Below are positions 17,627-26,070 of a stretch of 64,000 nucleotides of DNA, one piece after another (position 1 is the stretch's first letter; each line of letters starts with the position of its first letter). The stretch covers positions 992,001 through 1,056,000 of the forward strand of contig NZ_SMLM01000001.1 of assembly GCF_004682015.1 (NCBI RefSeq). The letters run 5' to 3'. The notes beneath the pieces are model-generated. The model made no database searches and was not told where the DNA came from. It worked only from the letters and a program-made list of their open reading frames with translations. The DNA is from Ramlibacter henchirensis (GTDB lineage Bacteria > Pseudomonadota > Gammaproteobacteria > Burkholderiales > Burkholderiaceae_C). A program made the translations under genes and the position numbers.

Positions 17627-17962
17627 TCAGTATCGCGGAACCGACGGGTCGCGCTCACGCGACCAGGCGTCGATGCCCCCCGCGACGTTGGCCAGCTTGG
17701 AAAAACCGTTGCTCGCGAGGAACATGGCGACGCGCTGGCTGCGGCCGCCGTGGTGGCAAAGGCAGGCGATCGGCTGGTCCGGGTCGAGTTCGGCCAGCCG
17801 CGCGGGCACCTCGTTCATCGGGATCGTGAGCAGCTCGAAGCCCTGCGGCGGCACGCTGGCGGCACGCAGCTCCTGCGGCTCCCGCACATCGAGGACGACC
17901 CCGTTGCCGCCCTGGGCGGCGATCCATGCGTCGAGGTCGTTGGGGCGGACCTGGTCGACCAT
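17627..17962 (-). CDS. Rhodanese-like domain protein
   Basis: The protein is a single 111-residue rhodanese domain with the active loop CHHGGRS (Cys69) and DVREPQE near the front. Such proteins carry persulfide sulfur. The start lies two bases after the stop of the upstream methyltransferase, so they are co-translated. No signal peptide is seen, so it is cytoplasmic. Confidence 0.9.
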   Translation of the reverse strand: MVDQVRPNDLDAWIAAQGGNGVVLDVREPQELRAASVPPQGFELLTIPMNEVPARLAELDPDQPIACLCHHGGRSQRVAMFLASNGFSKLANVAGGIDAWSRERDPSVPRY

Positions 17963-17964
17963 GT

Positions 17965-18654
17965 TCAGAACTGGAACCGCGAGGGCTGCGGGAAATGCAG
18001 CAGGCGGGGCGCGACGGTGTCCCAGCGCTGCGCCGTGGTGTAGGTGGTGTCGCCGGTGCGGGTGATGAGCGTGGCGCGCATGACGGGCTCCTGTCCCAGG
18101 ATCGTGGCCAGGCGGCCGCCCACCTTGAGCTGCTGCAGCAGGGCAGGGGGCACCTCGGCCACCGAGCCGCTCAGCACGATGACGTCGAACGGGCCTTCCG
18201 CCGCCAGGCCCTGCGCGCCGTCGGCTTCGCGGACCTCGGCGTTGCTCACGCCGGCGCGCTGCAGGTTCCCGCGCGCCATGCGCACCAGCTCCGGTTCGAT
18301 CTCCAGCGAGATCACGCGCTGGGCGCGGCCGGCCAGCAGGGCGGCCATGTAGCCGGAGCCGGCGCCGACTTCCAGCACCTTCTCATGCGGCCGCGGGCTC
18401 ACCTCCTGCAGCAGGCGGGCTTCCACCTTGGGCGCCAGCATGATCTGGCCGAGGCGGAACGCCTCTTCCGTCGCGCCGCGCAGCGGGATCTCCATGTCGA
18501 AGAAGGCGAGGGCCTTGTGCGCGGGCGGCACGAACTCCTCGCGCCGGACCACCGTCAGCAGGTCCAGCACCTGCGAATCGAGCACGTCCCAGGGACGGAT
18601 CTGCTGCTCGATCATGTTGAAGCGGAGTTGTTCGAGGGAAGGCAGCGGGCTCAT
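17965..18654 (-). CDS. Protein-L-isoaspartate O-methyltransferase family protein
   Basis: The 229-residue protein has the SAM-binding motif LEVGAGSGYMAALLA and the preceding IMLAPKVEARLLQ segment of the Pcm fold. The substrate-binding Thr-Ser-Pro region of true Pcm is replaced by LAPKVE, which is common in the betaproteobacterial paralogue next to tolC. It may therefore have a different substrate. It sits between tetR and the rhodanese gene in one operon. Confidence 0.85.
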   Translation of the reverse strand: MSPLPSLEQLRFNMIEQQIRPWDVLDSQVLDLLTVVRREEFVPPAHKALAFFDMEIPLRGATEEAFRLGQIMLAPKVEARLLQEVSPRPHEKVLEVGAGSGYMAALLAGRAQRVISLEIEPELVRMARGNLQRAGVSNAEVREADGAQGLAAEGPFDVIVLSGSVAEVPPALLQQLKVGGRLATILGQEPVMRATLITRTGDTTYTTAQRWDTVAPRLLHFPQPSRFQF

Positions 18655-18698
18655 GGTCTTTTTCGGTGCGGCTCGAAGGCCGGGACAAACCTTCGATT

Positions 18699-19382
18699 CT
18701 AGGAGCCGCCATCGGGCCGCACGCACAACCCGATGAGCAGCGTCTCGCACTGGGACTGGACGTAGCGCTCGGGGTCGAGCGGGTAGTCCTGGGGCGCGCA
18801 GGGGCCCAGCGAGTGCTTCATCATGATCAGGAAGATCATGGGCGCGACGATCGAGAACACCGCGTAGTCCAGGTCCAGCTGGCGGAACTCGCCGCTGTCC
18901 ATGCCGCGCTGCAGGATGCGCCGGATCAGCTGCGTGCCGGGCCGGATCGCCTCCTGCTGGTAGAAGGCCGCGAGCTCGGGGAAATTGCGCGCCTCGCTGA
19001 TCATGAGCTTGGTGATGCCGGAAGCGCGGGTGGCGCCGATGCGCTCCCACCAGACCTTCATGCAGTAGCGCACCATGTCCGCGGCCGACCCCTCGAAGGT
19101 CTCGAACTCCTCGTTCCATTCCTTGAAGCGGCCGGAGATGTTTTCCCGCACCACCGCCTTGAACAGTTCTTCCTTGCTGGGGAAGTAGAGGAACAGCGTG
19201 CCCTTGGAAACGCCGGCGCGCGCCGCGACTTCTTCGGCCCGGGTGGCGGCGAAGCCCTTCTCCACGAACAGGTCGAGGGCGGCGTCCAGCAGTTCGCCCG
19301 GCCGCGCTTCCTTGCGCCGCTCGCGTTTGCCGCTGGGCGGCTCTTCCGGGCTGCCGGGTCCGATGAGTTTGCTGAGGGGCAT
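18699..19382 (-). CDS. TetR/AcrR family transcriptional regulator
   Basis: The 227-residue protein has an N-terminal helix-turn-helix with [21 protein letters not shown], the typical TetR pattern. A large C-terminal ligand-binding domain includes the dimer segment [17 protein letters not shown]. It heads the operon with pcm, rhodanese and tolC. The palindrome just upstream (19388-19409) is its likely operator, so it probably represses itself and the efflux channel until a ligand binds. Confidence 0.92.
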   Translation of the reverse strand: MPLSKLIGPGSPEEPPSGKRERRKEARPGELLDAALDLFVEKGFAATRAEEVAARAGVSKGTLFLYFPSKEELFKAVVRENISGRFKEWNEEFETFEGSAADMVRYCMKVWWERIGATRASGITKLMISEARNFPELAAFYQQEAIRPGTQLIRRILQRGMDSGEFRQLDLDYAVFSIVAPMIFLIMMKHSLGPCAPQDYPLDPERYVQSQCETLLIGLCVRPDGGS

Positions 19383-19387
19383 GCGTC

Positions 19388-19409
19388 TTACTGACTGACT
19401 GGTTAGTAA
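19388..19409 (-). promoter_or_regulatory. TetR-type operator in front of tetR
   Basis: This 22-base near-palindrome has arms TTACTGAC and GTTAGTAA (one mismatch between arms) and lies six bases before the tetR start. It includes the tandem TGAC repeats common in AcrR/TetR sites. Its placement over the translation start region predicts autorepression. Confidence 0.75.
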
Positions 19410-19470
19410 TGTAGCCGCAGGCGCGCCAGCGCGTCAAGGCGAACGCAAGGCCGAAAGCAAAGTTGTCGCT

Positions 19471-20232
19471 TCAGGCGCGCGCGAGCCACAGCGCGAACGC
19501 TTCGCGCAGCACCCGCCGCGACAGGGCGAGGCCCTCGGCGGACGGCAGCCATTCGAGCAGCGGCCGGGTCTGCGGGGCCGCAAATCCGGTGGGCGCTGCC
19601 ACCACGTCGAAGCCGGCGCGGCGGAACTCCAGCTCCGCCCGCGGCATGTGCCAGGCATCGGTGACGAGCGCGATGCGGCGCACGCCCTGTACGCCCAGCA
19701 GCGTCTCCAGTTCGCGCGCGTTCTCGGCCGTGTCGCGCGAGCGCGAATCGTTCCAGCGCGGGACGACGCCGAACTCCTGCAGCGTGCGCGCGGCCGATTC
19801 CGATTCCGGCGGGAAATCGCCGCCGGCCGAAGACCAGCCGATGCCGCCCGTGAAAGCGAGCGGTTTGCCGGTGCGCCGCGCGAGCATCGCGGCATACCGC
19901 AGCCGGCCCAGGGTGAAGGCCGACGGTTGCGCAACGCCGTACTCCGGTGCGTTCGGCAGCACGCCGCCGCCGAGCACGACGATGGCCTGGACCTGGTGCA
20001 GCCGTTCGGGCCGCACCGGCTCGACCTGCGGCAATGCCGACGCGGACAGCAGCATCCCAACGGCGTGGCAGCCAAGCAGCCACAGGCCGGCCAGCGCGAT
20101 CGCAGCCAGCGCCAGACCGCTGCGCGGCCATCGCCTCGCCGCGAGGACGAGTCCCAGCGCGGCGAGCAGCAACGGTCCCGCGGGCGGCAGGGCGAGCGCG
20201 GCCAGGATCGGCTTGAGTTCACCTGCAAGCAT
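19471..20232 (-). CDS. YdcF/SanA family (DUF218) envelope protein
   Basis: The 253-residue protein has two N-terminal hydrophobic helices and the DUF218 fold: AIVVLGGGV, an FTGGIGW-type second strand, SRDTAENARE and LVTDAWHMPRA. Related ElyC/SanA/YdcF proteins act in envelope biogenesis, including lipid carrier and peptidoglycan steps, though the biochemistry is not settled. The ATG at 20232 is chosen because it starts just before the first helix. Confidence 0.85.
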   Translation of the reverse strand: MLAGELKPILAALALPPAGPLLLAALGLVLAARRWPRSGLALAAIALAGLWLLGCHAVGMLLSASALPQVEPVRPERLHQVQAIVVLGGGVLPNAPEYGVAQPSAFTLGRLRYAAMLARRTGKPLAFTGGIGWSSAGGDFPPESESAARTLQEFGVVPRWNDSRSRDTAENARELETLLGVQGVRRIALVTDAWHMPRAELEFRRAGFDVVAAPTGFAAPQTRPLLEWLPSAEGLALSRRVLREAFALWLARA

Positions 20233-20311
20233 GGGCTGCGATGCTAAAGCCCACGGCCGCGAGACCGCGCCGCGCGGGCGGCTAAAGTGGCTGCCTTCAA
20301 CGGAGCCTGCA

Positions 20312-20854
20312 ATGAAAGACGATCTGCAAACCATCGTGCTGGGCGGCGGCTGCTTCTGGTGCACCGAGGCGGTGTATGTCAAGGTCAAGGGCGTGGTCGA
20401 CGTCGAGTCGGGGTACAGCAACGGCACGGCCGAGCAGCCGAGCTACGAGCAGGTGTGCACCGGCACCACCGGCCACAACGAGGTGGTCAAGCTCACGTAC
20501 GACCCGAAGCAGATCAGCACGCGGCAGATCCTGGAGATCTTCTTCGTCGTGCACGACCCGACGCAGCTCAACCGGCAAGGCAACGACGTCGGCACGCAGT
20601 ACCGCAGCGGCATCTACTACACGACGGACGAACAGAAGCAGGACGCCGACGACATGATCCGGCTGATGAGCCAGGAGAAGCTGTTCGGCAAGCCCATCGT
20701 CACCGAGGTGCTGCCGCTGTCCAACTACTGGCCGGCCGAGGAATACCACCAGGACTTTTTCGAGAAAAACCCGTACCAGGGCTACTGCGTCGCAGTGGCC
20801 GGGCCCAAGGTGGCCAAGTTCCGCAAGACCTTCGCCGAACTGGTGCGGGCCTGA
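20312..20854 (+). CDS. msrA: Peptide-methionine (S)-S-oxide reductase
   Basis: The 180-residue protein has the catalytic GCFWC motif (Cys14 nucleophile), the GHNEVVKLTYDP segment and the conserved C-terminal NPYQGYC region. It repairs S-form methionine sulfoxide in proteins. It reads toward the ABC/zinc-type cluster 16 bases downstream, so co-transcription is possible. Confidence 0.95.
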   Translation: MKDDLQTIVLGGGCFWCTEAVYVKVKGVVDVESGYSNGTAEQPSYEQVCTGTTGHNEVVKLTYDPKQISTRQILEIFFVVHDPTQLNRQGNDVGTQYRSGIYYTTDEQKQDADDMIRLMSQEKLFGKPIVTEVLPLSNYWPAEEYHQDFFEKNPYQGYCVAVAGPKVAKFRKTFAELVRA

Positions 20855-20870
20855 AGGCGGACCTTCGCGC

Positions 20871-21524
20871 GTGATCCGCACCCGTTTTCTCGCCTTCGCC
20901 TATCCCGGTGCTGCGCCGCTGCGGTTCGAGGATGTCGACGTGCCGCAGGGCGGCACCTTGCTGCTGCAGGGACGCTCCGGCACGGGCAAGTCGACGTGGC
21001 TCTCGCTGGTGGCCGCGCTGCGGGTCCCGTCGCAAGGGGACCTGGTCGTCGCGGGCCAGGACCTGCGGGCGCTGCCCGCGCTTCGCCGCGACCAGTGGCG
21101 AGGCCGCCATGTCGGCTTCCTTCCGCAGAAGCTGCACCTGAGCGAGGCGCTCACGGTCGCGGGCAACCTGGACCTCGTCTTCTTCGCCGCAGGACTTCCG
21201 CGGCAGCCGCAGCGCACCGCGCAGGCGCTCGAAGCCCTGGGCATTGCGGCATTGGCGCGTCGCAGGCCCTCGCAGCTGTCCGGCGGCGAGGCGCAGCGCG
21301 CTGCATTGGCGCGCGCCGTGCTGCTGTCCCCGCGAGTCATCCTCGCCGACGAGCCCACGGCCAGCCTGGACGACGAGGCTGCCGCCGCGGCCATCGCCTT
21401 GCTGCGAGAAGCGGCAGAGCGCTGCGGCGCCACGCTGGTGATCGCCACGCACGACCGGCGCGTGCGCGATGCGTTGCCCCAGGCGCAGCAACTGCGCCTG
21501 GACGAAGCGCGGGCCGTCGCATGA
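20871..21524 (+). CDS. ABC transporter ATP-binding protein (LolD/MacB-like), probable metal-limitation system
   Basis: The 217-residue nucleotide-binding subunit has Walker A GRSGTGKST, Q-loop FLPQ, signature LSGGEAQR and Walker B VILADEPTASLD. It starts at GTG (20871), and its stop overlaps the permease start (ATGA). Its partner is a single FtsX-type permease rather than an importer, so it resembles MacB/Lol mechanotransmission systems. The neighbouring DUF3299 and ZnuD-like genes parallel the zinc-responsive PA4063-PA4066 locus of Pseudomonas aeruginosa. That zinc role is inferred from gene order. Confidence 0.9.
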   Translation: MIRTRFLAFAYPGAAPLRFEDVDVPQGGTLLLQGRSGTGKSTWLSLVAALRVPSQGDLVVAGQDLRALPALRRDQWRGRHVGFLPQKLHLSEALTVAGNLDLVFFAAGLPRQPQRTAQALEALGIAALARRRPSQLSGGEAQRAALARAVLLSPRVILADEPTASLDDEAAAAAIALLREAAERCGATLVIATHDRRVRDALPQAQQLRLDEARAVA

Positions 21525-22720
21525 AACTGGCCGGCCTTTCGCTGCGCTACCTGCTCTCGCGACCGTTGCAGGCGGCGCTCAACCTGCTGCTGCTCACGCT
21601 CGGCCTCGGCTCGATCACCTTCGTGCTGCTGGCCGGAACGCAGGTGCAGCGGGCCTTCGAACGGGACCTCGCCGGCATCGATGCGGTGGTCGGGGCCAAG
21701 GGCAGCCCGATGCAGCTGATCCTGTCGGGCGTGTTCCACCTCGACGTGCCCACCGGCAACGTGCCGCTCGCGGAGGTGAAGGCGCTGTCGCAGCACCCGC
21801 AGGTCGCGCAGGTCATCCCGCTCAGCCTGGGCGACAGCTTCGAGGGCTTCCGCATCGCGGGCACCACGCCGGACTACATGGCGCATTACCAGTTGCGCGC
21901 GGAACAGGGCCGCATCTGGCAGCAGCCGATGGAGGCCGTGCTCGGCGCGCAGGCCGCCGCCGCGACCGGCCTGTCTCCGGGCGGTCGATTCGTCGGCAAC
22001 CACGGCATCGCGGGCAGCGGCGAGGGCCACGGCAGCACGCCCTACCAGGTCAGCGGCGTGCTGGCGCCTTGCGGCTGCGTGGCGGACCGGCTGGTGCTGA
22101 CCTCGCTGGAATCGGTGTGGCAGGTGCACGAGCACCACGGCGCCGACGAAGAGGACCGCAAGGCGATGGAAGCCGAGCGCGAGGTGACGGTCGCGCTGGT
22201 GCGCTACCGCACGCCGCTGGCCGCGGTGACCTTCCCGCGCTACATCAACAGCACGACCGGGATGCAGGCCGCGTCACCGGCGGTCGAGGTGTCGCGCCTG
22301 CTGCGCATGCTGGGCATAGGCGGCGACGTGCTGCGGGCCGTGGGCTTCGTGCTGCTGCTCACGGCCGGGCTCTCCGTCTTCATCGCACTGTGGAACGCGG
22401 TGCGGGAGCGCCGGGCCGACCTGGCGATGCTGCGGATGCTGGGCGCACCGCCGGGACGATTGGCCGCGCTGCTGGTCTGCGAAGCGCTGTGGCTGGCGCT
22501 GGCCGCTTCGGTGCTGGGCCTGCTCGCCGGCCATGCGCTGATGGCGCTCGCGGGCGGCCTGCTCGCCGAGCGACAATCGCTGCCCCTGTCCGCGGCGGTG
22601 CTGTTGCCGCAGGAAATCTGGATCCCGGCGCTCGCCGTTGCCGTCGCGGTGGTCTCGGCCCTGGTCCCGGCCATCGGCGCCTACCGCGCGGACGCGGGTG
22701 AACTGCTCAACACGAGGTGA
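21521..22720 (+). CDS. ABC transporter permease, FtsX/MacB-type
   Basis: The 399-residue protein has one N-terminal helix, a large periplasmic domain (about 45-280) and three C-terminal helices, the FtsX topology. The last part carries LAMLRMLGAPPGRLAALL, the coupling region. The periplasmic domain contains CGC and a His-rich patch (VHEHHGADEED), which could bind metal. It works with the ATPase encoded by the overlapping upstream gene. Confidence 0.88.
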   Translation: MKLAGLSLRYLLSRPLQAALNLLLLTLGLGSITFVLLAGTQVQRAFERDLAGIDAVVGAKGSPMQLILSGVFHLDVPTGNVPLAEVKALSQHPQVAQVIPLSLGDSFEGFRIAGTTPDYMAHYQLRAEQGRIWQQPMEAVLGAQAAAATGLSPGGRFVGNHGIAGSGEGHGSTPYQVSGVLAPCGCVADRLVLTSLESVWQVHEHHGADEEDRKAMEAEREVTVALVRYRTPLAAVTFPRYINSTTGMQAASPAVEVSRLLRMLGIGGDVLRAVGFVLLLTAGLSVFIALWNAVRERRADLAMLRMLGAPPGRLAALLVCEALWLALAASVLGLLAGHALMALAGGLLAERQSLPLSAAVLLPQEIWIPALAVAVAVVSALVPAIGAYRADAGELLNTR

Positions 22721-22721
22721 C

Positions 22722-22958
22722 ATGCGAAAGCTGCTTCTGCTCCTGCTGGCCGCGCCCTGCGTGGCGTGGGCCCAGGCCCACTCCGCCGAAGAGGTCAAGA
22801 AGGACATCCAGCGCCACCGCGCCATGGCCGCGGCGCACGAGGCGGCCGCGAAGTGCCTTGAATCGGGCAAGAAGCCCGACGTGTGCATGAAGGACCTGCA
22901 GGCGTCCTGCAAGGGCCTGGCGATCGGGCGATACTGCGGAATGAAGCACGAGCACTGA
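22722..22958 (+). CDS. Small periplasmic four-Cys protein
   Basis: The 78-residue protein has a signal peptide (LLLLLAAPCVAWA) and a mature helical domain with Cys at KCLESG, VCMKD, SCKGL and YCGM, ending MKHEH. The Cys pattern suggests two disulfides or metal binding. It starts one base after the permease stop. No family was recognised. Its position in the metal-type operon suggests a periplasmic accessory. Confidence 0.75.
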   Translation: MRKLLLLLLAAPCVAWAQAHSAEEVKKDIQRHRAMAAAHEAAAKCLESGKKPDVCMKDLQASCKGLAIGRYCGMKHEH

Positions 22959-22968
22959 GCCCAACACC

Positions 22969-23460
22969 ATGAAAGCCGCCCTCACGCTGATCGCCGCCAT
23001 CCTGGCCACCGCCGCGCAGGCTCAACTCGCCTCGCCCGTCCCGCAGGGCAGCGGCCCGGGCGTGCACAGCCCCAACAGCCCGTTCGCGCCGCTGCCCCAG
23101 CGCAGCGATGTCGTGCCCTGGTCGACGCTCACGTCGGTGAAGACCAGAACCGAGAAGAACAAGGTGCTGCCGCTGTTCCAGCCCGAACAGCTGGCGCTCG
23201 ACCAGAAGCCGCAGCGCATCCAGGGCTTCATGATGCCGCTGGAGCCGGGCGAAAAGCAGAGCCACTTCCTGCTGTCCTCGGTGCCGCTGTCCTGCGGCTT
23301 CTGCCAGCCGGGCGGGCCGGAGAGCATGGTCGAGGTCAAGACGAAAACCCCGGTGCGCTACACCATGGAGCCGGTGGTCGTGGAGGGCAAGTTCGCCACG
23401 CTCAACGACGACCCGTACGGCCTGTACTACCGCGTGACGGACGCGGTGCCGGTCAAGTAG
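22969..23460 (+). CDS. DUF3299 periplasmic protein
   Basis: The 163-residue exported protein (signal peptide ending ATAAQA) has the DUF3299 core GFMMPLEPGEKQSHFLLS and SCGFCQPGGPESMVEV. Proteins of this family accompany FtsX-type ABC transporters and are linked to zinc limitation in Pseudomonas (PA4066). The CxxC with neighbouring Gly/Pro residues may bind metal or be redox-active. It lies ten bases after the small Cys protein. Confidence 0.88.
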   Translation: MKAALTLIAAILATAAQAQLASPVPQGSGPGVHSPNSPFAPLPQRSDVVPWSTLTSVKTRTEKNKVLPLFQPEQLALDQKPQRIQGFMMPLEPGEKQSHFLLSSVPLSCGFCQPGGPESMVEVKTKTPVRYTMEPVVVEGKFATLNDDPYGLYYRVTDAVPVK

Positions 23461-23464
23461 CGTC

Positions 23465-23824
23465 GTGCGGCGCTGGGCCCTGTGGTGGCTGGTCGCGGCC
23501 TTGCTGGCCGCGCCGGCGCTCGGTCACATGCACCGCATCGTGCACGGGCCGCAGGCCCACGCGCACAAGCAGGCGCAAGCAGAGGAGCGGGCCGTGGACC
23601 CGTCGGTCCACCTGCACGGCACCGCCACGCTGTTCGCCGCGCATGACGACGACACCAGCTGCCGGCTGTTCGACCAGCTGACCCACTCGGACCTGCTGCC
23701 CGCCCTGCCGGCCCTCGCGCTGCCGCTGCTGCCGGTCCTTTTCCTCCTGCCCCGCCTGGAACGCGACGCCGTCGCGCGCTGGGCGGCGCTGTTCGACGCC
23801 CGCGGCCCGCCCGCACTCCGCTGA
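23465..23824 (+). CDS. His-rich exported/membrane protein
   Basis: The 119-residue protein begins at GTG four bases after the DUF3299 stop. It has an N-terminal signal or anchor, a His-rich loop (HMHRIVHGPQAHAHK, HLHG, AAHDDDTSC) and a second hydrophobic segment with LPALALPLLPVLFLLP. His clusters suggest zinc or copper handling outside the cytoplasm. It resembles DUF2946-like small proteins found before TonB receptor genes. Function is inferred from position and composition only. Confidence 0.7.
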   Translation: MRRWALWWLVAALLAAPALGHMHRIVHGPQAHAHKQAQAEERAVDPSVHLHGTATLFAAHDDDTSCRLFDQLTHSDLLPALPALALPLLPVLFLLPRLERDAVARWAALFDARGPPALR

Positions 23825-23897
23825 TCCGCTCGCTCGCAGGTGCTCCGGCGTTGCCCGGCGCGCCCGCGCGTCCTGTCCCGATCACCGGAGTCGTTCC

Positions 23898-25964
23898 ATG
23901 AAGATCCCTTTCCGCCGCGGCGCGTGTGCCGCGGCTTCCTGGTTCCTGTGCGGCGCCGCGGCGGCGCAGGGCACGTCCCTCGCGCCGGTCACCGTGACGG
24001 CCAACCCGCTCGGCGCCCCGCAGACCGCCGCGCCCGTGTCCGAGCTTTCCGGCACCGGCCTGCTGCTGCGGCAGCAGGGCTCGCTGGGCGAGACGCTCAA
24101 CGGCGTGCCCGGCGTCTCGAGCACGTACTTCGGCCCGGCGGCCAGCCGCCCCGTGATCCGCGGCCTCGACGGCGACCGCATCCGCATCCTGGAGAACGGC
24201 GGCGCTCTGCGCGACGTCTCTGGCCTGAGCTACGACCACGCGGTGTCGATGGACCCGATCGCCGTCGAGCGCATCGAGGTGCTGCGCGGCCCGGGCGCGC
24301 TGCTATACGGCGGCAACGCGGTCGGCGGCGTGGTGAACCTGGTCGACAACCGCATCCCGACCCGGCCGCTGGATGGCGTGACCGGCCGCGCCGACGCCAG
24401 CGCTGCCAGCGCCAACCGCGAGCGCCAGGGCGCCGTGATGGTCGAAGGCGGCACCAAGCGCATCGGCCTGCACGTGGACGCATTCGGCCGCCGCTTCGAC
24501 GAGACGCGGGTGCCGGTTACGCTGCCTTGCACGCAGGACGGCGTCACGCGGCTCTCACGGCGCATCTGCAATTCCGACGGCGACGCGCACGGCGGCGCGG
24601 TGGGTGCCTCGGCCTTCTTCGACAAGGGCTATCTCGGCGCTTCCGTGAGCGACTTCCGCAGCGGCTACGGCTCCGTCGCGGAAGACGAAGTGCGGCTGGA
24701 CGTGCGCTCGCGCCGCGTCGCGGTGCAGGGCGAAGTGCGCAACCTGCGCGGCGCGCTGCAAGGCCTGAAGCTGCAGGCTTTGCAGACGGACTACCGCCAC
24801 ACCGAGTCGGAAGCGGGCGTGCCGGGCACCGTGTTCCGCACGGAAGGCCACGACGTGCGGCTGGAGGCGCGCCACGCGCCGCTCGGTCCGCTGGAAGGAC
24901 TGGTGGGACTGCACGTCGACGAAGCCACGCTGTCCGCGCAAGGCGCCGAGGCGTTCGTGCCTCCGGGTGAGACGCGCCAGCGCGCGCTGTTCGTCTACGA
25001 GGAACTCGGCACCGGCTGGGGCAAGCTGACATTCGGAGCGCGCACCGAGCGCGTCTCCGTCGAGTCGTTCGGCGATCCGGAACTCGCCCGCTTCACGCCG
25101 GGGCGCCGGACCTTCCGTCCCGCGAGTGCTTCGCTCGGCAGTGTCTGGAACCTGAACCCGTCCTGGCAGGCGACCGGCACCCTGAGCCGCACGCAACGCG
25201 CGCCCAAGGACTACGAGCTCTTCTCCGACGGACCGCACGTGGCCACGGCGGCATACGAGCTGGGCAATGCAGCGCTGGGCATCGAGCGATCGACCAGCAT
25301 CGACCTGGGCGTGCAGTGGAAGGCGGGCGCCCACCGTCTGAAGCTCAGCGCGTTCCAGAACCGTTTCCGCAACTACATCGCGCTGCTCGCGACCGGCCTG
25401 TCGCGGGACGCCGCAGGCAACGGCGCCGGCACGGGCGCAACCGATTGCGGCGATGGCACGTCGGCCGAGTCGGGCTGCACCGAGCCCCTGCTGCCGGAGT
25501 TCGCTTACCAGCAGGTGTCGGCGCGGCTGCGCGGCCTGGAAGCGGAGGGCTCGGTGCGGCTGCTCGAGGGCGCAAACACGGTGGACCTGGAATTGCGCGG
25601 CGACCTCGTGCGCGCCGACAACCTGACGCTTGGCCAGCCGCTGCCGCGCATCGCGCCTGTGCGCCTGGGCGCCACCGCGGTCTGGGGCTCCGGACCCTGG
25701 GGTGCGCGGCTCGGCTTCGACCACTGGGCGCGCCAGGCCCGCGTGCCGGCCGGCGATGCACCCGTGGCCGGCTACACGCTGTGGAACGCTGCGCTCACGT
25801 ACAAGGCTTCGGCCGGTTCGGCGGACCTGCTGTGGTTCCTGCGCCTGGACAACCTGGGCGATCGGCTTGCGTACAGCGCGACCTCGATCCTGACGCAGTC
25901 CGCTCCGGGGCGCGTGCCGCTGCCGGGGCGCAGCGTGCGAGCGGGCGTGCGGATGGACTTCTGA
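23898..25964 (+). CDS. TonB-dependent receptor, ZnuD-like
   Basis: The 688-residue outer-membrane receptor has a signal peptide, a TonB-box region (LAPVTVTANPL), a plug with RPVIRGLDGDRIRILENG and VERIEVLRGPGALLYGGNAVGGVVN, and a 22-strand-type barrel ending in aromatic MDF. The plug sequence resembles zinc receptors such as ZnuD. A disulfide-like Cys pair lies in an extracellular loop (TDCGDG, ESGC). It likely imports zinc or another metal, in line with the upstream genes. No Zur site was seen. Confidence 0.88.
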   Translation: MKIPFRRGACAAASWFLCGAAAAQGTSLAPVTVTANPLGAPQTAAPVSELSGTGLLLRQQGSLGETLNGVPGVSSTYFGPAASRPVIRGLDGDRIRILENGGALRDVSGLSYDHAVSMDPIAVERIEVLRGPGALLYGGNAVGGVVNLVDNRIPTRPLDGVTGRADASAASANRERQGAVMVEGGTKRIGLHVDAFGRRFDETRVPVTLPCTQDGVTRLSRRICNSDGDAHGGAVGASAFFDKGYLGASVSDFRSGYGSVAEDEVRLDVRSRRVAVQGEVRNLRGALQGLKLQALQTDYRHTESEAGVPGTVFRTEGHDVRLEARHAPLGPLEGLVGLHVDEATLSAQGAEAFVPPGETRQRALFVYEELGTGWGKLTFGARTERVSVESFGDPELARFTPGRRTFRPASASLGSVWNLNPSWQATGTLSRTQRAPKDYELFSDGPHVATAAYELGNAALGIERSTSIDLGVQWKAGAHRLKLSAFQNRFRNYIALLATGLSRDAAGNGAGTGATDCGDGTSAESGCTEPLLPEFAYQQVSARLRGLEAEGSVRLLEGANTVDLELRGDLVRADNLTLGQPLPRIAPVRLGATAVWGSGPWGARLGFDHWARQARVPAGDAPVAGYTLWNAALTYKASAGSADLLWFLRLDNLGDRLAYSATSILTQSAPGRVPLPGRSVRAGVRMDF

Positions 25965-26070
25965 GCGCGAGTTGCCCTCATGGCCGGGCCCCCACGCGCG
26001 GGACTGTCCGGCAACACGCGGGGCGCAGGCCGACCCGGGGCCCGCGCCCAACCCGCTAGCATGCCCGTCC

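Noticed and set aside
20233..20870. Zur box for the metal-type cluster
   Set aside because: No AT-rich GTTAT-type palindrome was found before msrA or the ABC genes; regulation by zinc stays an inference.
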